Shown here: piece after piece, positions 1 to 5,640 of the stretch
Layout: every line of letters begins with the position of its first letter
Numbering within the stretch: position 1 is the stretch's first letter
From: SIO4C1 sp039180385
GTDB lineage: Bacteria; Cyanobacteriota; Cyanobacteriia; Phormidesmidales; Phormidesmidaceae
DNA: 12,000 nt
Direction of reading: 5' to 3'
Assembly: GCA_039180385.1 (NCBI GenBank)
Contig: JBCDDJ010000183.1
Coordinates: 1 to 12,000, forward strand
Notes under the pieces: generated by a model
Databases searched by the model: none
What the model was told of the DNA's origin: nothing
Seen by the model: the letters and a program-made list of their open reading frames with translations, nothing else
Position numbers and translations under genes: made by a program

Positions 1-1
1 A

Positions 2-565
2 GCCCTGCGCGGTCGCCTGTGGTGGATTGCCTCGATCATCCACTGGGCCGGGATGCACTTTAACCTCAACAACTTTTCAGCCCGCAATCGCGGCAAGGCC
101 AAAGTCTCTATTGCCGCCGTGGTGATTTTTGCCGCGATCTTTTTCCCCACATTAATCGTCACCACCGGACTGTGGGGCTTTGTCAAATTTTGGCTAATGC
201 CCTGGCTGGGTTACCACTTCTGGATGAGTACCTTTACCCTGGTACACCACACCGCCCCCGACATCCAGTTTCGCCCCATCGAAACCTGGAGCGCCGCCGA
301 GGCTCAGCTGGCCGGAACCGTACATTGCAGCTATCCTCGCTGGGTTGAAGTGCTCTGCCACGACATCAATGTGCATGTGCCTCACCATATTTCAGTGGCA
401 ATCCCGTCCTACAATCTTCGCATGGCCCACAAAAGCCTTAAGCAAGCCTGGGGACCCCACGTTCAAGAACGTCGCTTTTCCTGGCGGTTGATGAAAGAGA
501 TTGTGGATCATTGCCATATCTATCATCCTGAGGAGGCGTATGTGTCGTTTAAAGCGGTGAAGTAG
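2..565 (+). CDS. desA: Delta-12 acyl-lipid (fatty acid) desaturase, C-terminal half, truncated by the window edge
   Basis: This membrane di-iron desaturase puts the delta-12 double bond into acyl chains of membrane glycerolipids, using ferredoxin as electron donor. The frame is open from base 2, so the start lies upstream; 187 residues are visible against roughly 350 in known DesA, and the first two histidine boxes are missing. Seen here: a hydrophobic pair of segments (about residues 38-78 of the fragment), the conserved HHTAPDIQFRP stretch, then WVEVLCHDINVHVPHH, whose HVPHH is the third histidine box, and the SYNLRMAHKSLKQAWGP tail typical of DesA. The family call is strong; delta-12 rather than another regioselectivity rests on remembered similarity to cyanobacterial DesA. 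The stop codon (563-565) runs straight into a heptamer repeat array, and no terminator hairpin with a T-tract is seen. Confidence 0.93.
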   Translation, partial: ALRGRLWWIASIIHWAGMHFNLNNFSARNRGKAKVSIAAVVIFAAIFFPTLIVTTGLWGFVKFWLMPWLGYHFWMSTFTLVHHTAPDIQFRPIETWSAAEAQLAGTVHCSYPRWVEVLCHDINVHVPHHISVAIPSYNLRMAHKSLKQAWGPHVQERRFSWRLMKEIVDHCHIYHPEEAYVSFKAVK

Positions 566-667
566 GTAGAGAGTAGAGGGTGGAGAGTAGAGGGTAGAGA
601 GTAGAGGGTAGAGGGTAAAGAGTTTTACACTACTCACTACCCACCACCCACTACCCACCACCCTCTA
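561..667. repeat. Short tandem heptamer repeat array (STRR-like), two opposed blocks
   Basis: From 566 there are eight consecutive 7-bp units (GTAGAGA, GTAGAGG, GTGGAGA, GTAGAGG, GTAGAGA, GTAGAGG, GTAGAGG, GTAAAGA). After a short TTTTA stretch come five pyrimidine-rich heptamers from 630 (CTACTCA, CTACCCA, CCACCCA, CTACCCA, CCACCCT). The second block is roughly the reverse complement of the first, so a purine-rich strand switches to a pyrimidine-rich one midway. Read in the register starting at 561 (AGTAGGT), the desA stop codon sits within a unit resembling the others. The array fills the whole spacer to the next start codon at 669. Confidence 0.85.
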
Positions 668-668
668 A

Positions 669-1892
669 ATGCTCCCCTCCGACCTCCTTATCCACCGTCC
701 CCAAGGGGACTCCCTGGTGCCCAAGCATTTGCCCCAGAGCAATCATTGGCTTGCGATCGCCGCTAACCTGATCGCCCTCTTTCAAGACTGTGTCGGTGAG
801 ACCCAGGGATATCTCAACCAGCGCCTACAAGAAATCGAAGGCGAAGCCACCGACTATCGTATCAAGCGGGGCTTAGCCCATATACTGCGGGGCTTGAGCA
901 CCTTTGAAATCATCAGCCCGCTAGAGCCCCCGGCACTGAGGCAGCGCATTTTTGAGCTAGCCTCCACGGGGGCCCATAGCCCAACTGCTGCCCAGACCCA
1001 CCTCACCACCCTGGCCCAGCAGCTCACCCAAGAGCTTGACCGGCCCGTCGAGTCGCATCATATCCAGCAGGGGCTGTATGCCGACCTGCAAGAAAACCGA
1101 ATTTTGACCGATTTTGAGACCCTCGACCCCGAGGCGTTGCTCCATCGCTACAACCTGTCCCAGGTACAGGGAATTTTTTACCGTGCCAGTCACGTGGTGC
1201 TCAATGTGCATCGCAACGACCCCGGCGAATACAAACTGATGTTTCGCTATCTCAAGCTATTTCGGCTGATGACCTACATCGAGGGCGAAGCCAACCAGGG
1301 GTTTACCGTCACCATTGATGGCCCCGCCAGCCTGTTTAAACCCAGCACTCGCTACGGTCTAGATATTGCCAAGCTCGTCCCCGCTATTTTGCACGTCACC
1401 CGCTGGCACCTTACCGCCACCCTCCAGTGGAAAGATACCTACCGCGAACAAACCCTCGAAAAACAATTTACTCTGGCTAACACCTGCGACCTGGTCAGCC
1501 ATTACCCCCCCGGCAAACCCTACGACAGTATGCTCGAAGCTGCCTTTGCCGAACGCTGGAGCAAACTCAAAACCGACTGGCAGCTAGAGCGTGAGGTAGA
1601 CTTGATCCCTATCCCTGGCAGCGTCATGATTCCTGATTTTCGCCTGGTACACCCCGATGGGCGCGTCTACCTATTAGAAATCGTGGGCTATTGGCGACCC
1701 GAGTACCTGCGCAAAAAGTTTTCCCAGGTGAGGCAATCGGGCTGCGATCACCTGATTTTGGCCATTTCTGAACGGCTCAATTTAGCCAAAGCGGGCGTCA
1801 ACATAGACAAGGTGCCCGCCCAGGTGGTTTGGTTCAAAGATAAGCTTCAGCCCAAGTCGGTGCTGGCTGTTTTAGAAGATAGCCCACGCTGA
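669..1892 (+). CDS. DUF790 family protein, Bax1-like nuclease
   Basis: The 407-residue product matches the DUF790 family. Its archaeal member Bax1 is a structure-dependent nuclease that partners the XPB helicase in DNA repair. The C-terminal nuclease core is visible: E290 in a SMLEAAF helix, P322-D323-F324, E337-IVGYW, and K349-K350 just after, a PD-(D/E)XK-like arrangement. The N-terminal MLPSDLLIHR opening is typical of the family, which supports this ATG although no Shine-Dalgarno is seen; the start comes one base after the heptamer array. Length is about normal. No XPB helicase gene lies next to it here, unlike the usual archaeal pairing, so any partner must be encoded elsewhere. The family call is firm; nuclease activity is inferred from the motifs. 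Confidence 0.87.
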   Translation: MLPSDLLIHRPQGDSLVPKHLPQSNHWLAIAANLIALFQDCVGETQGYLNQRLQEIEGEATDYRIKRGLAHILRGLSTFEIISPLEPPALRQRIFELASTGAHSPTAAQTHLTTLAQQLTQELDRPVESHHIQQGLYADLQENRILTDFETLDPEALLHRYNLSQVQGIFYRASHVVLNVHRNDPGEYKLMFRYLKLFRLMTYIEGEANQGFTVTIDGPASLFKPSTRYGLDIAKLVPAILHVTRWHLTATLQWKDTYREQTLEKQFTLANTCDLVSHYPPGKPYDSMLEAAFAERWSKLKTDWQLEREVDLIPIPGSVMIPDFRLVHPDGRVYLLEIVGYWRPEYLRKKFSQVRQSGCDHLILAISERLNLAKAGVNIDKVPAQVVWFKDKLQPKSVLAVLEDSPR

Positions 1893-2017
1893 TAATCTAG
1901 ACTAGTCTGAGCCATATAGATTGTGGGATAAACCGTAGAACTAACGCTTGATACTTCAGCAAGTCGGGTATCCTCAAAGAGTATCGCCACCTCGCTTTCC
2001 TGTTATCTGTTTGCCCT

Positions 2018-2389
2018 ATGACCACTGTTTTGATTGTGGATGATAGCTCAGTCCTGCGAGAGATGATCTCAGGCCTCTTGCTCAAAGCCGGTATGACTGT
2101 GCTAGAAGCTAAAGACGGTATGGAAGCCAAAGAAAAAGTGCTGGCCAACCCGCCCGATTTAATTGTCCTAGATATTGTTATGCCTAACATGAATGGCTAT
2201 GAGCTCTGTCGTTGGATCAAAAATAATCCGGGTTCTGAAACAGTCCCGGTTGTAATTTGCTCCTCCAAAAACGAGGAATTTGATCGCTACTGGGGCATGA
2301 AGCAAGGGGCCGATGCCTATATTGCCAAGCCTTTTCGCCCTACTGAGATGGTAGAAACCGTCAAACACCTACTCCGCAGTCGGAGCTGA
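2018..2389 (+). CDS. Single-domain CheY-like response regulator (PilH/PixH-type receiver)
   Basis: This 123-residue protein is only a phosphoacceptor receiver domain. Seen: acidic pair D8-D9, phospho-acceptor D52 in LIVLDIVMP, hydroxyl switch residue S82 and K104 in YIAKPF, so every catalytic position is present. The stretch FDRYWGMKQGADAYIAKPF resembles cyanobacterial receivers of pilus/phototaxis relays (PilH/PixH kind), but no histidine kinase, CheW or MCP gene lies in the window to confirm that. There is no output domain, so it probably works by phosphorylation-dependent protein contact or as a phosphate sink. The ATG at 2018 gives the expected short lead into the first beta strand; no clear Shine-Dalgarno is seen. 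The 125-bp upstream gap holds a 10-bp palindrome, AGACTAGTCT (1899-1908). Confidence 0.92.
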   Translation: MTTVLIVDDSSVLREMISGLLLKAGMTVLEAKDGMEAKEKVLANPPDLIVLDIVMPNMNGYELCRWIKNNPGSETVPVVICSSKNEEFDRYWGMKQGADAYIAKPFRPTEMVETVKHLLRSRS

Positions 2390-2394
2390 GGCGA

Positions 2395-2415
2395 CCGGCT
2401 GAGGGCCTCAGCCGG
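2395..2415. repeat. Perfect inverted repeat, 9-bp stem
   Basis: CCGGCTGAG (2395-2403) and CTCAGCCGG (2407-2415) pair perfectly around a 3-base loop, six bases after the receiver gene's stop. No T-tract follows. It could protect the mRNA 3' end or act together with the second hairpin downstream. Confidence 0.6.
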
Positions 2416-2430
2416 GGCAGTGGATTGCCT

Positions 2431-2466
2431 AATAAAAGAGCCCCGGCAGCTGACTGTCGGGGCTTA
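2431..2466. terminator. Intrinsic terminator hairpin between convergent genes
   Basis: AGCCCCGGCAG (2439-2449) pairs with CTGTCGGGGCT (2454-2464) around a CTGA loop: 11 pairs with one G-T. Read on the minus strand the stem is followed by CTTTTATT, a fair U-tract; on the plus strand the tail is TATGTATA. It therefore probably ends the minus-strand gene whose stop is at 2669 and may also end the receiver transcript. The remaining bases to 2668 show nothing I can name. Confidence 0.65.
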
Positions 2467-2668
2467 TGTATAGAAGAAAAGGTGGTCCTAATATATCGAT
2501 AAATGGATGTTTTTGATATGGGTAATTCCTCGGGGAAAGACCAATTTTAAGAATCTTAACCTTCCTAGGATTTCTTATGAAGCGAGTTATGTTTTACGTG
2601 CCTCAAATTCTATTATTTGCCAGTAAGGCACCCAACCCCCCATGCCAGGTTATCCGTGTCGTATTCCT

Positions 2669-2959
2669 CTAGTCAATCACCCAAAAACCATGCTTGCGCC
2701 AGGCTTGCTCCATCAACCCTTTCTGGAGATCAATCTGACTAATTAGATTTTGAGCCACCAAAATTTCACCCAGTTTAAATTTGCGATTGCTCAATCGCTG
2801 AATGTTAAGAGCCACCTGCAATTGCTCTGGGGTCACCATATTTCGCAGTTGTAAAATTTCGCCAAGCTTTAGGGCGCTAGACGCCTCTCGTTGGCAAAAT
2901 CCGGAATAGCTGATGTCAAAGTTTGCGATAGCAGTAGAAGACATAGTAGCGACTGACAT
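2669..2959 (-). CDS. Small protein with tandem MshEN/GspE-N-like motifs
   Basis: This 96-residue protein is not matched to a named gene. After a 29-residue polar lead it has two copies of one motif: LKLGEILQLRNMVTPEQLQVALNIQ split as residues 30-54, and FKLGEILVAQNLISQIDLQ... at 61-85, ending in WRKHGFWVID. The pattern LGexL....(I/V)...qLq.aL..Q, repeated about 31 residues apart, recalls the N-terminal MshEN domain of type II secretion and type IV pilus ATPases, which can bind cyclic di-GMP. Here the motif arginine is lysine (K31, K62) and the motif glycine is asparagine (N40, N71). No ATPase follows. ATG 2959 is taken as start; M6 (2944) is also possible, and neither has a clear Shine-Dalgarno. 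Function unknown; a role in c-di-GMP sensing is inference. Confidence 0.75.
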   Translation of the reverse strand: MSVATMSSTAIANFDISYSGFCQREASSALKLGEILQLRNMVTPEQLQVALNIQRLSNRKFKLGEILVAQNLISQIDLQKGLMEQAWRKHGFWVID

Positions 2960-3291
2960 AGTGAATACACCAAAGATGGTTTTAAGTAACTATTGCTTTC
3001 TACAGATATCGGTTCGTTGATAAGGAACAAGGGTCGGTAAAGTCTCGGGGCGCTGTTGATGTCAACCACAGACAACCTGCTCAGAGGAGATACTGAGCGT
3101 TTGTCATCAATCCTGCAAAATGCGCTGCAAATTTGCGCAAACTTGTCTAGAAACGACGATGAATCAAATTTATTCAAAATAAAATATGCCTTTTAACCTG
3201 TAGAATTTACGGAATTCATTTAATAAATCTTCGCCGCATGTCCTTGAGTTTTTACAGAGTAAATTTCCCTAATATTTTCAAAAAAGATGGA
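2960..3291. other. Gene-free AT-rich leader region with one hairpin (3071-3105)
   Basis: No convincing reading frame is seen on either strand. The only clear structure is GACAA (3071-3075)...TTGTC (3101-3105) enclosing GCTCAG (3079-3084)...CTGAGC (3093-3098). On the minus strand it would sit in the leader of the gene starting at 2959, about 110 bases upstream of its start codon. The rest is AT-rich and presumably carries that gene's promoter, which I could not place. Confidence 0.4.
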
Positions 3292-3301
3292 TTAGGTCTT
3301 A

Positions 3302-3310
3302 GGTTTTAGG
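3302..3310. repeat. Target site duplication, left copy
   Basis: GGTTTTAGG directly abuts the left terminal inverted repeat at 3311 and is identical to 3530-3538. Confidence 0.75.
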
Positions 3311-3529
3311 CTGATTGACTGACAAAAGTTCTGAAACCTACGAGTTAGGTTGTTTCGGTTAGCGACTGGAAGTCGCGCCTACTCGTGCACTAGCGAAGCC
3401 ATGCCCCTTGGGCTTTAGTCCGCCTACGCGGACTAGGTTTTTCAGGGGTTTCCCTAATCGGCGCAGGCCGATTTTGTAAGGGTAGGGGTGGTTTTAACCG
3501 CCCAGCTAAAAGATTTGTCAGTCAACCAG
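3311..3529. mobile_element. MITE-like non-autonomous transposable element, 219 bp
   Basis: The ends are CTGATTGACTGACAAA (3311-3326) and TTTGTCAGTCAACCAG (3514-3529), inverted repeats matching at 15 of 16 positions. A perfect 9-bp direct repeat, GGTTTTAGG, abuts both ends. The interior has no usable reading frame but is packed with short stem-loops: 3362-3376 (GCGACT/AGTCGC), 3403-3413 (GCCC/GGGC), 3416-3435 (TAGTCCGC/GCGGACTA), 3444-3455 (AGGG/CCCT), 3456-3473 (AATCGGC/GCCGATT) and 3486-3503 (GGGTGGTT/AACCGCCC). Ends beginning CTG together with a 9-bp duplication fit IS4-family elements such as IS10 and IS50; that assignment is inference, since no transposase lies in the window. The near-perfect ends suggest a fairly recent insertion. 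Confidence 0.78.
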
Positions 3530-3538
3530 GGTTTTAGG
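3530..3538. repeat. Target site duplication, right copy
   Basis: GGTTTTAGG directly follows the right terminal inverted repeat, which ends at 3529, and is identical to 3302-3310. Confidence 0.75.
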
Positions 3539-3575
3539 TCTCCCACCCATCACCCATCACCCACCACCCCACCTT

Positions 3576-3825
3576 CCCCGACGTCTAAAGCGGTCATAAA
3601 ATGTAGCCTTACACAGAGCTGCAAAGTCTGATTAAAACTACCCTGAGTCGAAACCTTCAAACCTGTAAATATCTAAAGATCGATGAAGGACCCAATGGAG
3701 ACACTCAATCTCCCGTCGTCTTTGCCCGTGGTTGTGATGCCAGATAGTTGCTTTGTCAAAGATCGCAGCGATTTAGGGCAGCCTGATAAGGCCGAGGTTC
3801 ACCCCAGGTCTGTGCATCAGCCAAC
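3576..3825. other. Upstream region of the REC-REC-kinase gene, no clear gene
   Basis: A frame of 61 codons (3683-3868) is open here but overlaps the next gene by 29 bases in another frame and has no recognisable protein features, so I do not call it. The stretch most likely holds the promoter and leader of the gene at 3840; no box is clear enough to place. Confidence 0.4.
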
Positions 3826-3830
3826 AGGAG
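3826..3830 (+). promoter_or_regulatory. Ribosome binding site fixing the start at 3840
   Basis: AGGAG lies nine bases before the ATG at 3840. It supports this start over the out-of-frame ATG at 3683. Confidence 0.7.
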
Positions 3831-3839
3831 TTACCCTCC

Positions 3840-5603
3840 ATGCCCAAAATCTTACTGGTCGAAGATAACGCCCTCAATCAAGACATGCTCAGTCGTCGGC
3901 TGCGGCGGCATGGCTATGCGGTCTCGATTGCAAAGGATGGTCAACAGGGGCTGGCGTTGGCCACCGAGGTTGAGCCTGACCTGATTTTGATGGATATGAA
4001 CTTGCCTGTTTTAGACGGTTGGCAGGCCACCCAGCATCTCAAAGCCGATCAAACCACCCACAAAATTCCGATCATTGCCCTGACTGCCCAGGGGATAGAC
4101 CATCGAGAAAAGGCATTGGCAGTGGGCTGCGATGAGCAGGAACCCAAACCGATCGATTTCAATCGTCTGCATCAAAAAATCGCCTCGTTTGTGGGGGCCA
4201 CAGCGACCGCGCCAGAGTTCCAGCCGTTGCTACCCCAAACGCTCCCTCATTTTTCTTTATCAGCTCCAAAACCTGACAGTACGGCCAAACGGCTGTTGGT
4301 GGTTGACGACAGCACGGTGAGTCGAGAACTCTTCAAAGAGCAGCTCCAGCGGCTAGGCTACGAGGTGTGGTCCGCCGCTGAGGGACCAGCGGCCTTAAAA
4401 TTTATCCATGAAAAGCAGGCTGACATTGACTTGGTGCTGCTGGACCTGGTGATGCCCCAGGTAGATGGGTGGGAAATCCTGGGTCAGATTCGACAGCGCT
4501 ATTCGCGGACTGAGCTGCCGGTGATCATGGTGACCGCTAAGGACCATCGCGATGACATGGTACGGGCCTTTGATCTTGGGGCCAATGACTACATCATCAA
4601 AGATAGTGATTTTGGGGTTGCGATCGCACGCATTCGCAGCCAGCTCGATCTCCTATCGCCCCCGTCGACGGTCCCCTCTGAACACCCCAAGACGTCCTCG
4701 CCGCCTAAGCTATCGCAACCACCCCCAAAACTACCGCCCAACCCAAAACTCAAAACGCCAACGGCTGCAGCCCTACCTGGCGCTGGCTTGGTGCTAGCAA
4801 AACGCTATCAGGTGTGTCGATGCCTGGTAGAGGCTCAGTTGGATCAGCTTTTTTTGGCCCGAGAAACTGAGGCCGTCGTCCCCAAACTATACATGCTCAA
4901 AAAAATTGACCTGGGCATTACCAACCCCAAGCTGTGGTCCCTCGCTCGCAAATTTTTTAAGCGCGAGCTGAGATCGCTGGACTTCACCGCTCAGCATGAC
5001 CAAATTTCCAGCCCCGTCGATGTATTTATCGATAATGGGGCCTTCTATATTGTGTATCCGTTTGTAGAGGGGCAGCTACTCGCAGAGGCCTTTGAAACCT
5101 TTGGCCATCAGCTGTCATCCGCCGATGCGGTCGTGCTGGCCCATGAGCTACTGACCCTGCTCGAGCCCTTCCACCGCAGACATTGCGTCCACGGCGATTT
5201 ACAAATCAATCACCTGCTGCGCCGTCAGCAAGATCAGCAGCTGATGCTGCTTGATCTGGGCATGACCCAGCGGTTGCTGATAAACCTGAGCCAATACTCC
5301 GCCTTCCATCGCAAAGAGCTGCTGCGCCAGCGGGGCCACATTCCCATGGAGCAACGCATCGGTGAACCCACCCTCAGCAGTGACCTTTATGCGGTGGGCG
5401 TCACTCTGCTGTGGGCACTGGTCGGCCCCCAAGCCAAAACCCTGACCCAGAGCGCTACTGGCAGCAAACTCAACTGGCGCGACTTTGCCGAAGTTAGCGA
5501 TCCCCTGGCGGAGTTTATCGATCAGCTGCTGTGTTTAAATTATCGAGAGCGGTTTGCGGATGCCAGCACGGCGCTGAGGGCACTGGTTTCGGTTAAAAGT
5601 TAA
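3840..5603 (+). CDS. REC-REC-Ser/Thr kinase-like fusion protein (possible pseudokinase output)
   Basis: The 587-residue signalling protein has three domains. Receiver 1 (residues 3-118) has E8-D9, phospho-acceptor D52, T82 and K103. Receiver 2 (150-272) has D156-D157, phospho-acceptor D202, T232 and K254, though the usual proline after that lysine is D255. A proline-rich linker (273-315) leads to a kinase-like fold (about 320-585). In that fold the glycine loop is lost (KRYQVCRCLVEAQ), a lysine pair K354-K355 and E376 could form the salt bridge, the HRD motif is H451-G452-D453, the HRD lysine is Q455, the metal-binding asparagine position is H458 (N457 lies one residue early), DFG is D472-L473-G474, and GHIPMEQ (499-505) resembles the cyanobacterial GYxPPEQ segment. 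Family membership is clear; activity is doubtful. It is probably cytosolic, as no membrane segment is seen. It converges on crtH, 37 bp away. Confidence 0.88.
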   Translation: MPKILLVEDNALNQDMLSRRLRRHGYAVSIAKDGQQGLALATEVEPDLILMDMNLPVLDGWQATQHLKADQTTHKIPIIALTAQGIDHREKALAVGCDEQEPKPIDFNRLHQKIASFVGATATAPEFQPLLPQTLPHFSLSAPKPDSTAKRLLVVDDSTVSRELFKEQLQRLGYEVWSAAEGPAALKFIHEKQADIDLVLLDLVMPQVDGWEILGQIRQRYSRTELPVIMVTAKDHRDDMVRAFDLGANDYIIKDSDFGVAIARIRSQLDLLSPPSTVPSEHPKTSSPPKLSQPPPKLPPNPKLKTPTAAALPGAGLVLAKRYQVCRCLVEAQLDQLFLARETEAVVPKLYMLKKIDLGITNPKLWSLARKFFKRELRSLDFTAQHDQISSPVDVFIDNGAFYIVYPFVEGQLLAEAFETFGHQLSSADAVVLAHELLTLLEPFHRRHCVHGDLQINHLLRRQQDQQLMLLDLGMTQRLLINLSQYSAFHRKELLRQRGHIPMEQRIGEPTLSSDLYAVGVTLLWALVGPQAKTLTQSATGSKLNWRDFAEVSDPLAEFIDQLLCLNYRERFADASTALRALVSVKS

Positions 5604-5640
5604 AGGGCGAAAGTTAAAGGGCGAAAAGGCGAAAGGAAGG
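5598..5640. repeat. Tandem repeat overlapping the stop codon (two 14-bp copies)
   Basis: AGTTAAAGGGCGAA occurs at 5598-5611 and 5612-5625, then decays into purine-rich AAAGGCGAAAGGAAGG. The unit equals two heptamers (AGTTAAA, GGGCGAA). The first copy carries the TAA stop (5601-5603) of the kinase-like gene. It fills the entire gap between the two convergent genes, and no terminator hairpin is visible. Confidence 0.75.

Larger units (their letters stand above)
3292..3575. repeat. Heptamer repeat array interrupted by the inserted element
   Basis: Left part: TTAGGTC (3292), TTAGGTT (3299), TTAGG (3306-3310). Right part after the element: TC (3539-3540), TCCCACC (3541), CATCACC (3548), CATCACC (3555), CACCACC (3562). 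Deleting the element plus one 9-bp duplicate joins TTAGG to TC and restores an unbroken 7-base register, TTAGGTC TTAGGTT TTAGGTC TCCCACC and on. Confidence 0.7.

Noticed and set aside
392..661. 89-codon minus-strand frame spanning the desA end and the heptamer array
   Set aside because: It is antisense to desA, and its N- or C-terminal repeats are only the translation of the tandem heptamers.
1899..1908. Palindrome AGACTAGTCT after the Bax1-like gene
   Set aside because: It is only 10 bp with no loop or T-tract, so it is too short to call a terminator or operator.
2869..3177. 102-codon minus-strand frame
   Set aside because: It overlaps the MshEN-like gene in another frame, and only the latter shows a repeated motif and family resemblance.
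3311..3529. Group II intron, retron or CRISPR-like interpretation of the hairpin cluster
   Set aside because: There is no reverse transcriptase, no regular repeat-spacer pattern and no conserved intron core; inverted ends plus target duplication explain it as a transposable element.
3683..3868. 61-codon plus-strand frame before the REC-REC-kinase gene
   Set aside because: It overlaps that gene by 29 bases in another frame, lacks a good ribosome binding site and shows no protein-like features; AGGAG at 3826 clearly serves the ATG at 3840.
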